This document shows, in pieces, positions 33,311 to 42,110 of a stretch of 64,000 nucleotides of DNA. Below the pieces are notes generated by a model that saw only the letters and a program-made list of their open reading frames with translations, ran no database searches and was not told the DNA's origin. How positions within the stretch are numbered: position 1 is the first letter of the stretch; each line of letters begins with the position of its first letter. Source of the DNA: Koleobacter methoxysyntrophicus (GTDB taxonomy: Bacteria > Bacillota > Thermosediminibacteria > Koleobacterales > Koleobacteraceae). A program made the translations under genes and the position numbers. The DNA lies in contig NZ_CP059066.1 of NCBI RefSeq assembly GCF_017301615.1, positions 496,001-560,000 of the forward strand. Reading direction: 5' to 3'.

Positions 33311-34195
33311 TTGGATAAGGTTTTAAACAATATCGGGGAAGTTGACGGCCTGAAAATAACCGTCTTGATGGACGATTATGCCGGCTATGAAAACCCCTAC
33401 CTTGCCCAGCACGGTTTATCTTTTTTCATTGAAGTAAAAGGGGAACGGATGGCAAAAACCATCCTTCTTGATACAGGGCAATCGGCAGAAGCGGTCCTGT
33501 ATAACATGGGCCTGCTCGGGATATCTCCTAAATCAATAGATATGGTATACATATCCCACTGCCACTACGACCATACCAGAGGACTGGCAGGGATTCTCAA
33601 GGAAATCGGTCGGGACACCCCCGTAATCGCCCACCCCGGCCTTTTCAGGGAAAATTACAGGCTGGAAAACTCATTGAAGAATATAGGAATTGCTAATGAA
33701 AAGGAAAAAATCCTGCAAAACGGAGGCTGTCCCGTTCTGGTTAAGGAACCCTTTGAAATAGTTACCGGAGTAATATCAACAGGGGAAGTGGAAAGGGTTA
33801 CGGATTTCGAAGGGAAGGGAATAGGTACATATAATCTGGTCGACGGGAAATTTGTACCCGATGAAATAATCGATGATATGTCAATAGCCGTTAATATGAG
33901 GGAAAAAGGGCTCTTTATTATCACAGGATGCAGCCACGCCGGGATAATTAACATAGTAAGGCATACCGTAAACATAACAGGCATAAAAAAGGTTTACGGA
34001 ATTATGGGGGGGCTCCATCTGATCGATGCTTCAAAGGAAAGGATATCAAGAACAATTGAAGGGCTTTCTGAATTTGGCGTTGAGATAATATCGGCAGGCC
34101 ACTGCACCGGTTTAGAAGCCCTGGCCAGACTATCCGAAGAATATGGTGATAGGTTTCTCCATTTTAAGGTAGGCACAAAGATTGAAATCATTTAG
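33311..34195 (+). CDS. MBL-fold hydrolase, dihydropterin/RFA-P synthase-like group
   Basis: 294 residues from TTG 33311 (AAAGGAG 8 nt upstream). Metallo-beta-lactamase motif SHCHYDHTRGLAGI, then FIITGCSHAGIINIV and a late GHCTGLEAL, giving the metal ligands. AQHGLSFFIEV and LLDTGQSAEAVLYN are typical for the group annotated as 7,8-dihydropterin-6-methyl-4-(beta-D-ribofuranosyl)aminobenzene-5'-phosphate synthase, present in many anaerobes; the true role in bacteria is unclear. Confidence 0.85.
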   Translation: MDKVLNNIGEVDGLKITVLMDDYAGYENPYLAQHGLSFFIEVKGERMAKTILLDTGQSAEAVLYNMGLLGISPKSIDMVYISHCHYDHTRGLAGILKEIGRDTPVIAHPGLFRENYRLENSLKNIGIANEKEKILQNGGCPVLVKEPFEIVTGVISTGEVERVTDFEGKGIGTYNLVDGKFVPDEIIDDMSIAVNMREKGLFIITGCSHAGIINIVRHTVNITGIKKVYGIMGGLHLIDASKERISRTIEGLSEFGVEIISAGHCTGLEALARLSEEYGDRFLHFKVGTKIEII

Positions 34196-34285
34196 CAGTT
34201 CAGGGAATGCGGTGGCATCATCTGTCAGATGAAGATAAGAGAAGTTTAAGGTCCTTTTATGACTCACTAAAATGATTGTTCCTTT

Positions 34286-34332
34286 AAAGAAAGGGCTGAA
34301 TTCGTTCAGTAAAGATTCAGCCCTTTCTTTTA
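34286..34332. terminator. Bidirectional terminator between the MBL gene and trpS
   Basis: aaagaaagggctgaat (34286-34301) pairs perfectly with attcagccctttcttt (34315-34330), 16 bp, with T-rich ends on both strands. Serves the rightward MBL gene and the leftward trpS gene. Confidence 0.9.
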
Positions 34333-34342
34333 GTTAATACCG

Positions 34343-35329
34343 TTATACCTTAAGGCCCATCAGTTCCCTTACTTTGTCCATCATAGGTGCTGCAACGGCC
34401 CTTGCTTTACCGGCTCCCTTTTTCAATATTTCATTAATATTACCCGACTCTTTAAGCTCGTTATACCGGGCCTGGATGGGTTTCAGGCACTCAACCACGA
34501 CTTCAGCAAGGTCCTTTTTGAATTCGCCGTAACCCCTGCCTTCGTAGTCCTTTTCAAGGGCTTCGATGGTTTTGCCGGAGCACAGCGAATATATTGTAAG
34601 CAGGTTGCTTACTGCCCCTTTATTTTCAGGGTCATAATATATTTCCCTCCCTGAGTCGGTAACTGCCCGCATTATCTTCTGTCTTATGGTATCGGGCGGG
34701 TCTAGGAGGCCGATGTAGCTGTTAGGATTGGGATTGCTTTTACTCATCTTCTTCTCGGGGTCATCAAGGGACATGATTCGCCCTCCCACTTCTGGTATAA
34801 AAGGCTCGGGAAGTGTAAAAAGCCCTCCGTATCGGTTGTTAAACCTCTGTGCAATATCCCTGGTAAGTTCAAGGTGTTGCCTCTGGTCCTCTCCGACAGG
34901 TACTAAATGGGTATTATACAGGAGGATGTCCGCTGCCATCAGGGCCGGGTATGAAAACAGGCCCCCCGTAATTACTTCCTTTTCCCTGGATTTCTCTTTG
35001 AACTGGGTCATTCTGCTCAATTCCCCGAAGGTTGCCATGCACTGCAAAAGCCACCCCAGTTCGGCATGTTCTGCTACATCGGACTGCACAAAAAGTGTTA
35101 CCTTATCCGGGTCAAGACCTGCGGCTACCAGCATTGCAGCAACACTCAGGGTGTTTTCCCTCAGTTCTTCTGCATCGGGCATCACCGTCATTGCATGGAG
35201 GTTAACTACACAGTAAAAACAATCATGGGTTTCCTGAAGGGCTACCCATTGTTTCATCGCTCCCAGGTAATTCCCGAGGGTCAATATCCCCGTAGGCTGG
35301 ATTCCGGAAAACACTCTTTTCATTTTCAA
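34343..35329 (-). CDS. trpS: Tryptophanyl-tRNA synthetase
   Basis: 328 residues. Class I synthetase: HIGH-like site in GIQPTGILTLGNYLGAMKQW (TLGN), KMSKS in KKMSKSNPNPNSY. AAAGGAG sits 7 nt before TTG 35329; ATG 35323 is also possible. A tryptophan T-box lies upstream. Charges tRNA-Trp. Confidence 0.95.
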   Translation of the reverse strand: MKMKRVFSGIQPTGILTLGNYLGAMKQWVALQETHDCFYCVVNLHAMTVMPDAEELRENTLSVAAMLVAAGLDPDKVTLFVQSDVAEHAELGWLLQCMATFGELSRMTQFKEKSREKEVITGGLFSYPALMAADILLYNTHLVPVGEDQRQHLELTRDIAQRFNNRYGGLFTLPEPFIPEVGGRIMSLDDPEKKMSKSNPNPNSYIGLLDPPDTIRQKIMRAVTDSGREIYYDPENKGAVSNLLTIYSLCSGKTIEALEKDYEGRGYGEFKKDLAEVVVECLKPIQARYNELKESGNINEILKKGAGKARAVAAPMMDKVRELMGLKV

Positions 35330-35368
35330 TTTCACGCTCCTTTTGCTCGGTTAATATTTTCATAAATT

Positions 35369-35686
35369 AAAAAACCCCGTTCCCCATTAAGGGACGGAGT
35401 TATTTTCCGCGGTACCACCCTGATTCACCGGTATTCGGTGCCCTTCTGCAGGTACGGAAGGTATTCTGCCTCCGATACCCTCTTTTCAGAATAACGGTGA
35501 AAGAAAACCGGCCGGACATACTTGCCGAAATTTTTCGGCTTTCATCCAGCAGTTCCCGGGCCCATTCACCGGATCTTCCGTACCGGTCTTCCACCAGTGC
35601 CGGCTCTCTGAAACGGAAAGCCTCCCGGCTACTCTCCCCGTTCATCACTATTTCACTATTTTAAGACACATTGTTATGATAATTTT
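35369..35686 (-). ncRNA. T-box riboswitch controlling trpS
   Basis: The minus-strand leader contains the T-box AGGGTGGTACCGCGG (35421-35407), which pairs with the free CCA end of uncharged tRNA, followed by a terminator stem (35399-35375) with TTTTTT. The stem I specifier region reads CTGGTGGAAG; TGG at 35593-35591, followed by A, is the likely tryptophan specifier. Uncharged tRNA-Trp should favour the antiterminator and read-through into trpS. Confidence 0.93.
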
Positions 35687-35692
35687 AGTACT

Positions 35693-35721
35693 ATTTTACC
35701 TATATTTTATCCAATAGTCAA
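35693..35721 (-). promoter_or_regulatory. Promoter of the T-box/trpS transcript
   Basis: Minus strand TTGACT (35721-35716), 17 nt, TAAAAT (35698-35693); transcription should start near 35686, just before stem I. It lies only 12 nt after the stop codon of the activator-like gene. Confidence 0.75.
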
Positions 35722-35732
35722 ATTAATTCAAT

Positions 35733-37361
35733 TCATTCCTGTCTTTTCTCTGCAGCAATTACGGCAGCACCTAATGCACCTACTATTTGAGGCTCAAAGG
35801 GGATTATGATTTTTTCACAAATCCGGGCTTCGATTTCGCATACAACCCCCTTGTTTTTGGCAACTCCTCCTGTCATCATGTATTTGCCGCTCCTTCCTAC
35901 CCTATCTAAAAGTGAAACTGCCCTTGATGCTACCGACTGGTGGATTCCTCTTATAATATCATTCCTGTCTTTATTCCGGGCAATCAGGGAAATTACCTCC
36001 GACTCCGCAAAAACTGTACACATGCTTGTAATTACGATATCCTCTTGAAAATCCGTAACAGCTCTTGCCATATCTTCAATGGAGACCTCCAGTGCCCTGG
36101 ACATTACTTCCAGAAACCTGCCGGTCCCCGCCGAGCACTTGTCGTTCATCACGAAGTCTACAACATTTCCGGCATCATCCAGCCTTATTACCTTGCTGTC
36201 CTGCCCCCCGATGTCGATTACAGTTCTTACACCCTTATCTAAATAGAAAGCACCTCTGCCGTGGCAGGTTATCTCGGTAACGGATTCGTTTGAAAAAGGA
36301 ATGTTTATCCTCCCATATCCTGTCGAAACGGCATAAGCAATATCTTCTTCTTTTAACCCGGCCTTTTTAAGAGCTATACGGTAAGCTTCCCGGGCGCTGC
36401 CCAGCGCCCTTGCACCGGTAGGCACGGTTGAATAGGAGATTATATTTTTATTCTCATCTATTATCACCACATTGGTAGAAGTGGACCCACTGTCTATGCC
36501 GGCAAAATAGCCGCTTTTTACAGGGTGTGCAATGGCCCTTTTGACGCCAAGGGATTCTAAAAAGGCATCTATTCTGGTCAGTACCTGCCCGCTGTTTGAA
36601 TCCGAATAGTCGGTTTCTATTTTTAAGATGGGAATATTTGAAGTCTTTTTTAGCGATGTGTACTCGAAGGAATAAAAATCGCAGAATTTAACTGTATTAT
36701 ATATTACTCCCTTTAAATTAAGGTCATCTAAAAGCTTCGACCTGTCCTCCGCCATCCTCATGCATGGGGGTAAATTTAAAAGCGCTTTTGCGTAGCTGAA
36801 AATCAAGTCGCCCTCCTGTCCAACCTTTGAAGGCCTGCTTATGCCAGTGCATGTCAAATTTACCACATCTAGATTACATCTTCTCTTTATGTTTTCTATA
36901 ACCCCATCGTTTAATCTACCCCCAAAAACCGCAACGCATTTGCCCTTGCAAGCATTTTCCATTTTATGCTCTGCTAAGACCTTTTTAAACTTATTAAGGT
37001 CAAACTTTTTGCCCTTATAGGCCTCATAAGCCCCTATGAAATGAAGGAGTTCCCTGTAAAAAAGACTGTAAGCGCTTCCTGTTATTTTTCTGGGCAGGTC
37101 AATGATATGTATAAATTTTACTTTCCCCCTTAATATATCGTATAGTCTTCTTATGCTGTCACAGCAATTTACCAGGATTATTTCGTTTATATTTTCTCTA
37201 ATTATCTCCTCTAAAGCCCCCTTCATAAAGCTGCACATGTTGGGATGGGTTAAACTCATCGCCTTTTCAACGGACTTTACCTTTGGCTCTATCCTGCAAA
37301 CTCCCTCATCGAAAGCCCTGATTATTTCAACGGGAGTATATTTGCATACATATCCTGTCAT
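35733..37361 (-). CDS. Fusion of an HgdB-like domain with a BadF/HgdC-type activator ATPase
   Basis: 542 residues. Residues ~1-280 resemble a 2-hydroxyacyl-CoA dehydratase (HgdB-like) subunit; residues ~285-540 are an ASKHA ATPase: FAGIDSGSTSTNVVIID, DIGGQDSKVI, NDKCSAGTGRFLEVM and CTVFAESEVISLI. The two Cys would hold the dimer-bridging [4Fe-4S] cluster of activators that drive one electron into dehydratases with ATP. Usually the two parts are separate proteins. It lies 4 nt after its partner gene, so they form one operon. Confidence 0.85.
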   Translation of the reverse strand: MTGYVCKYTPVEIIRAFDEGVCRIEPKVKSVEKAMSLTHPNMCSFMKGALEEIIRENINEIILVNCCDSIRRLYDILRGKVKFIHIIDLPRKITGSAYSLFYRELLHFIGAYEAYKGKKFDLNKFKKVLAEHKMENACKGKCVAVFGGRLNDGVIENIKRRCNLDVVNLTCTGISRPSKVGQEGDLIFSYAKALLNLPPCMRMAEDRSKLLDDLNLKGVIYNTVKFCDFYSFEYTSLKKTSNIPILKIETDYSDSNSGQVLTRIDAFLESLGVKRAIAHPVKSGYFAGIDSGSTSTNVVIIDENKNIISYSTVPTGARALGSAREAYRIALKKAGLKEEDIAYAVSTGYGRINIPFSNESVTEITCHGRGAFYLDKGVRTVIDIGGQDSKVIRLDDAGNVVDFVMNDKCSAGTGRFLEVMSRALEVSIEDMARAVTDFQEDIVITSMCTVFAESEVISLIARNKDRNDIIRGIHQSVASRAVSLLDRVGRSGKYMMTGGVAKNKGVVCEIEARICEKIIIPFEPQIVGALGAAVIAAEKRQE

Positions 37362-37365
37362 TCTG

Positions 37366-38730
37366 TCACCTTCTCTTTACTATTTCTAAAAAAGCTTCAA
37401 GCCTTGTCTTTGCCTGGCCATGCTGATTGTTTCTCCTGTCTATTACATCACCGTCAACGGCCAGGAAAGGAATATTTTTTTCTTTTAGATAATCTTTAAA
37501 CATGCCAGTGCATCCGATAGACTGTTTGCAGCCCCAGTGGCAGAACTGGATTATGCCGTCGGGTTCTATCCTGTCGATTATATTTGAAAGGGCTTCAATC
37601 CTCCTTTCAATACTGCCGTTGTATGCATTTAAAATCAGCTTTTTTGCAATGCCTTCAAAAGGTTCCCGATATTCCACTTCCTCCAGAAAGTCATAATTTA
37701 AGTCGCACCCGAGGAGGTGGAAATCTCTGCTGAAGTTAAAGCGTTCTTTGAAGCTCACTTCAAACATGGGCGGCAGGTGGATAAAAAATATCCCCCCGCC
37801 GCTTCTCAAAGGCGCTCTCTTTATATCTTCAGCCAGCATTTTATAAAAATTGAGCGTATCTTCCCGACCTATAAAAACATGGGAAGTGAACAACATATAC
37901 AATTCAAAGGACATGGTTGAATTTAGACACCTTTGTCTTAAATTTTCAATATACTCGTTTATCAATGTTTTCGTCTGATTTTCCCGGATTACTATTTCCC
38001 TTAATTTGTCTATATCCAGTTTCCTGTCAAAAACTTCTTCGATTAAAACCGCCATTTCTTTAAGCTGCTTTTTCACATATTCTAGGGAATCCCGATTATA
38101 CTCATAGGGAACATCAATTATGTAAAGGGGGATATTGTATTTTCCAGCCATGTACCTGAAGGTGTTTATATTTGCGTCACAGGCCATAGAAGTGGTTATG
38201 GCCATTTTGGGTTTTTTCAAAATATTAAATTCCCCCGAACCTATAAACACCTTGTGGAAACTGCAGAGGGTATTTGATATACCGGAAGATTCTGCTCTGT
38301 CAATGAGATTGCCCTCGATTAAAAACCCTGACATAAAGGAAGAATAGGCTTCAATAAAGAGTGGGTATATATCCATGGCGTGCAGGAATTCGGTGGGGGC
38401 AAAAATATTGACCCAAATGGAGTTTTCCGGGTGGCATAAGGGCTCCTTAATGTTTTTCAGGCATATTTTGTTTAAAAAACCCAGGGCTTGTGGAAGCCTC
38501 CTGTCGGGGAAAAGGCTTACATACTTGAGTGCTGCATCAAGACCAAATTTTATAAACTTAAAAGCCCTTTCAGGGTTATCGAGATTTTTCCTTATGATGT
38601 GGCTGTAAGTTCTTATCAAGTCCATGTAAAAACACCTCATTGACCATTTACTAGCAGCTTTTTCCCTCCCACAAACGTATCTATAATGATTATATATATT
38701 GTTAAAAGATGAATCAAGGTTGTTTTTCAT
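37366..38730 (-). CDS. 2-hydroxyacyl-CoA dehydratase/HgdB-like subunit
   Basis: 454 residues with the HgdB pattern: FAPTEFLHAMDIYPLFIEAY, cysteines at about SNTLCSFHKVF, ITTSMACDANINTFR, and HWGCKQSIGCTGMFKDYLKE. Such Cys residues bind [4Fe-4S]. The genuine dehydratases need an HgdA-like second subunit, which is not in the window, and the ATPase partner has its own HgdB-like domain. So this may be a dehydratase, a benzoyl-CoA-reductase-like enzyme, or another ATP-driven radical/low-potential reductase. Substrate unknown. Confidence 0.8.
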   Translation of the reverse strand: MKNNLDSSFNNIYNHYRYVCGREKAASKWSMRCFYMDLIRTYSHIIRKNLDNPERAFKFIKFGLDAALKYVSLFPDRRLPQALGFLNKICLKNIKEPLCHPENSIWVNIFAPTEFLHAMDIYPLFIEAYSSFMSGFLIEGNLIDRAESSGISNTLCSFHKVFIGSGEFNILKKPKMAITTSMACDANINTFRYMAGKYNIPLYIIDVPYEYNRDSLEYVKKQLKEMAVLIEEVFDRKLDIDKLREIVIRENQTKTLINEYIENLRQRCLNSTMSFELYMLFTSHVFIGREDTLNFYKMLAEDIKRAPLRSGGGIFFIHLPPMFEVSFKERFNFSRDFHLLGCDLNYDFLEEVEYREPFEGIAKKLILNAYNGSIERRIEALSNIIDRIEPDGIIQFCHWGCKQSIGCTGMFKDYLKEKNIPFLAVDGDVIDRRNNQHGQAKTRLEAFLEIVKRR

Positions 38731-38817
38731 CTGCCTTCTTGCCTTCCTTTTGAGTTTCTTAACTCATCCATTTCGCAAGGGATGGTGAAGTCTCTTTGAG
38801 GTTTTTATAAAAAAATA

Positions 38818-39005
38818 TGACTATCCCTTTAGCTCAGGGGGAATTAAATGGCATCCCTCCGCTTGCCGTTCGCTTCGCATCCATGCTCCGCTCACTCTGG
38901 AATTTGGCTCTCTGCCATCCATGGCTCCGAGCCAAATTAACAGTCGCTCCGGGATTTGCCATTAATTCAACTGGATTTGCGGTATTCTGAGTAAAGTATA
39001 TAGTC
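38818..39005. repeat. 188-bp imperfect palindromic repeat element
   Basis: Left end tgactatccctttagctcag; the reverse complement of the right end is tgactatatactttactcag. Inside, aatttggctc and gagccaaatt form a central stem (38911-38938) and gaattaaatggc/gccattaattc another pair. The right 78 nt recur at 16163-16240. No ORF; it looks like a miniature inverted-repeat element or remnant of a larger one. Confidence 0.75.
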
Positions 39006-39026
39006 AGTTAAAAAAATAAAAATCAT

Positions 39027-39371
39027 GGTAGAAAAGTTCCAAATAACAGCGGTAGCTCCCCCGTTATGGTGATTTCCCTCAAGGCAGGGGGGACAGGGCT
39101 AAACCTTACTGCAGCAACAAATGTAATCCATTACGACCTGTGGTGGAACCCTGCAGTAGAAGATCAGGCCACCGACAGGGCATACAGGATCGGCCAGGCA
39201 AATAATGTCTTTGTCCACAGGCTGATCAGCCTCGGCACCTTCGAGGAAAAAATTGATGAGATGATCACTGCAAAAAAAGAACTTGCAGAACTGACAGTAA
39301 CTGCAGGCGAAAGCAGGCTCAGCGAGCTCTCCAATGAAGAACTGAGAGAGATATTTATGCTGGAAGATTGA
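39027..39371 (+). pseudogene. Broken second copy of the 3' end of a SNF2 helicase gene
   Basis: These ~345 nt match 49107-49450, the last 115 codons of the intact helicase, with ten substitutions and one missing A (ttccaaataac against ttccaaaataac) that shifts frame before the ATG-like Met. ATG 39066 leaves a 101-aa frame (MVISLKAGGTGLNLTAATNV ... helicase motifs V and VI: QATDRAYRIGQ). No upstream helicase part and no ribosome binding site, so non-functional. It borders the palindromic repeat. Confidence 0.9.
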
Positions 39372-39381
39372 CGAAGAACCA

Positions 39382-41061
39382 TTACATTCTACCAGAGCGC
39401 AAGATAGAAATCACCAGACCCATTCCAAGTAGCCCAGCCACAGTAAAACCAACTATCCCTAATATTGGCAAGTTATATAGTTTCGGGCTGACATTTGCCA
39501 GAATTATCAGGGATGATCCGATAATTATTGATGCTACAATCATACTAAACACCAGTCGATTTATCATTCTGTGTAATTCAAAAACCACCTTTTCCAGCCC
39601 TTTATATTCGAAATCTATTTTTATACTGTCAGCTTTAATTTTTTGAAACATCTCATTTAAAATTTTAGGAATTACCAATAAGGCCTGATTCAGCTCTGTA
39701 AGGTTTTTAAGTATTGTATTTATTAAATATTGAGGTCTGTAACGTTCCTGTAGCAGTTTTTTAATAAATGGCTTTGCTACTTTAATAATATCAAAATCCG
39801 GATCAAGATCTCTACCGATTCCTTCAATAGTTAAAACGCTTTTGCATAAAAGGGTAAAATTAGAAGGTAATTTGATTTTATATTTTACGGCAATAGCCAG
39901 TAATTCATTAATTAATTTAGATATTTTTATTTGCTTTAAAGCCTTACCATAGTAATGTTCCACCATATCTTCAATATCCAGTTGAAATTTTCCAAGTTCA
40001 ATATCTTTACTAACAAGCCCAATATCTAAAAATGTTTTGATGATTTTTTCTGAATCCCTATTTATCACACCGATAATCAAATCTGCCATCTTGTGTTTTG
40101 TAAATTCGTTAATTCTGCCCATCATTCCAAAATCAATAAAACTTATCTTCCCATCAGGGCATATAAATATGTTCCCGGGGTGAGGATCTCCATGAAAAAA
40201 ACCGTGAATGAAAATTTGCTTCATCATTAATCTCGCGCCATTTTCTGCTATTTCCTTCCTGTCCAATCCTAATTCTGAAATTTTATCAAACTGATTTACT
40301 TTTACACCATTTATATATTCTATTGTAAGGACCTTTTGGGTAGTTGCGTCCCAATAAACCTTCGGGACGTATATTGTTTCATCTCCTTCAAAATTCCGGT
40401 AAAACCTCTCGATATTCCAACCTTCCCTTGTAAAATCAAGCTCTTTGCGAATTGCGTCGGCAAACTCTTCCACTATCCCTACAGGGTCATATATGCGACT
40501 TTCTGGAATGTGTTTTTCTAGAAGCCTCGCCAGATGAATAAGAATTTCAAGGTCCGTGTTAATTAATCTATCTATATCAGGCCGCTGAACTTTAACAACA
40601 ACATCCTGTCCGGTCTTGAATACCGCTCTGTGTACCTGACCGATAGAAGCTGCAGCAATAGGCTGTTTTTCAAACTTTAAAAAGATATCCTCCATACTGC
40701 ATTTAAATTCACTCTCAATTTGTTCTTTTGCTTTTTCATAGTCAAACCCCGGAACATTATCCTGTAATTTTTTTAGTTCTATAATATATTCACCAGGAAC
40801 AATGTCAGGTCTTGTGCTGAGAATTTGACCGAGTTTTATAAATGTCGGCCCCAGCTCTTCTAACATTAATACTATTTTTTGAGGAGTTGTTAACGTTTTT
40901 TCTTTATAAAATTGATTTTTTGAGATTTTCCCCTTCTGCAATATGCTTATAATTCCAATCTTCTCCATAATATATCCAAATCCGTATTTTATAACAATAT
41001 TAACAATCTGCCTGAACCTCTGAGCGTGTTGGTAAGTAGAATTAAACTGCTTAAAAATCAA
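39382..41061 (-). CDS. UbiB/AarF/ABC1-family atypical kinase with C-terminal membrane anchor
   Basis: 559 residues; TTG 41061 with AGGAGGG 6 nt upstream. Landmarks: GPTFIKLGQILSTRPDIVP (KxGQ), AAASIGQVHRAVF (Ala-rich loop), VVVKVQRP (Lys), HGFFHGDPHPGNIFI and ISFIDFGMMGR. Two C-terminal transmembrane helices (FSMIVASIIIGSSLIILANV; GFTVAGLLGMGLVISIL). In aerobes UbiB aids quinone synthesis; here, in an anaerobe beside lipid enzymes, it likely acts in membrane lipid or lipid-droplet handling (inference). Divergent from the plsC-like gene. Confidence 0.88.
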   Translation of the reverse strand: MIFKQFNSTYQHAQRFRQIVNIVIKYGFGYIMEKIGIISILQKGKISKNQFYKEKTLTTPQKIVLMLEELGPTFIKLGQILSTRPDIVPGEYIIELKKLQDNVPGFDYEKAKEQIESEFKCSMEDIFLKFEKQPIAAASIGQVHRAVFKTGQDVVVKVQRPDIDRLINTDLEILIHLARLLEKHIPESRIYDPVGIVEEFADAIRKELDFTREGWNIERFYRNFEGDETIYVPKVYWDATTQKVLTIEYINGVKVNQFDKISELGLDRKEIAENGARLMMKQIFIHGFFHGDPHPGNIFICPDGKISFIDFGMMGRINEFTKHKMADLIIGVINRDSEKIIKTFLDIGLVSKDIELGKFQLDIEDMVEHYYGKALKQIKISKLINELLAIAVKYKIKLPSNFTLLCKSVLTIEGIGRDLDPDFDIIKVAKPFIKKLLQERYRPQYLINTILKNLTELNQALLVIPKILNEMFQKIKADSIKIDFEYKGLEKVVFELHRMINRLVFSMIVASIIIGSSLIILANVSPKLYNLPILGIVGFTVAGLLGMGLVISILRSGRM

Positions 41062-41121
41062 AGATAACCCTCCTACCTGTTTTTTATATTTCCATTATAC
41101 CATATCAAAGCTGGTTTCTTA

Positions 41122-41138
41122 AGAAAAGGTAAATCTCC
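41122..41138 (+). repeat. Left copy of a 17-bp direct repeat flanking the miniature element
   Basis: agaaaaggtaaatctcc at 41122-41138, repeated at 41410-41426, each touching one end of the element. Confidence 0.75.
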
Positions 41139-41409
41139 TGTCAATAACTTGAGAAAATGTCACCCCCAAACAGGGTTAATTATCGTCAGAAAATGTCACC
41201 TTAGGAAGGCTTCCTAACCGGGCCAATACAATTATAGTTATTCCGTTCGGCCAGTCAAGGGTAAAATGAACGGGCATAGCCCGCCCTTGACAGACCTCAC
41301 TCCATAACTTGATATAAATTAAGCCCGTTTAGGAAAATTGCACCTCGCTCTTCATAGTGACATTTTATCAAGATAATTTACAAGGTGACATTTTTACAAG
41401 ATAATCACA
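41139..41409 (+). mobile_element. 271-bp miniature element with IS21-like ends
   Basis: The left 26 nt (from tgtcaataacttgag) and the reverse complement of the right 26 nt (tgtgattatcttgta) agree at 21 positions and both end in aaaatgtcacc. Each end has a second, inner copy of the tgtcacc-bearing motif (41185-41208 left; 41355-41390 right), as in the multiple terminal repeats of IS21-type elements, which start TG and end CA. No transposase; the middle has two hairpins (gtcaaggg/cccttgac, 41254-41291, enclosing cgggc/gcccg). Flanked by a 17-bp direct repeat. Confidence 0.65.
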
Positions 41410-41426
41410 AGAAAAGGTAAATCTCC
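41410..41426 (+). repeat. Right copy of the 17-bp direct repeat
   Basis: Same 17 nt as 41122-41138; immediately followed by the -35 box of the plsC-like operon. Confidence 0.75.
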
Positions 41427-41455
41427 TTGACAGAACCTTAAACATAAAGTATAAT
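41427..41455 (+). promoter_or_regulatory. Consensus promoter of the plsC-like operon
   Basis: ttgaca (41427-41432), 17 nt, tataat (41450-41455): perfect sigma-A boxes, about 55 nt before the start codon. The miniature element lies directly upstream, so any activator site there would have been displaced. Confidence 0.85.
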
Positions 41456-41510
41456 ATGAAATAGCTTTTGGGGAATTTGTGGATATTGGCGTTATTTGGG
41501 GTGTGATTTT

Positions 41511-42098
41511 TTGTTATATATTATTATAAAGCTTTTGAGTTTAATTATTTTAAAATTAGTTTTCAGACTTAAAATAACCGGTAGTGAGAATATGCCGAAA
41601 ACTGGCCCTTTTATTATTGTGGCAAATCATTCAAGTTTATTAGATGGATTTGTCCTTGTATCATCTGTTAAACATAAAATAACCTTTATGTCTGCTGCAT
41701 ACCTTTTTAAAATGCCTTATATCGGCATTTTTTTCCGGGGAATTGGCGCCATTCCTGTTCAGAATAAAAAGAATGATATTAATTCTATAAAACAGGCCAT
41801 AAAAATCCTACAGGCTGGTGGTGTTCTGGGAATCTTCCCTGAAGGAGGAATTAATCATCAAAAAAATGATTTTTCACCCAAAGCCGGGGCTGCATATCTT
41901 GCAATAAAGACAGGCGTTCCAATTATTCCAGTAGCAATCAAAGGGGCTGATAAGGTTTTACCAGCCGGAATAAAATTTCCCAGATTAAATGAAATTAAAG
42001 TAAATATTAGAAAACCAATTTTCTGTTCAAAAAAAATTAATCTAAACAAAGAAATTCTTAAAAATACAGTAAAATCTTACATGAAAGAAATATATTAA
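41511..42098 (+). CDS. PlsC-like 1-acylglycerol-3-phosphate acyltransferase
   Basis: 195 residues from TTG 41511 (GGGGTG 7 nt upstream; the frame reaches 41496). N-terminal membrane helix, then acyltransferase motifs: I VANHSSLLDG (HX4D), II around GAIPV, III IFPEGGINH, IV VPIIPVAI. It would add the second acyl chain to lysophosphatidate at the membrane. First gene of a run with a patatin gene 12 nt downstream. Confidence 0.88.
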   Translation: MLYIIIKLLSLIILKLVFRLKITGSENMPKTGPFIIVANHSSLLDGFVLVSSVKHKITFMSAAYLFKMPYIGIFFRGIGAIPVQNKKNDINSIKQAIKILQAGGVLGIFPEGGINHQKNDFSPKAGAAYLAIKTGVPIIPVAIKGADKVLPAGIKFPRLNEIKVNIRKPIFCSKKINLNKEILKNTVKSYMKEIY

Positions 42099-42110
42099 AG
42101 GTGGTGGAAA

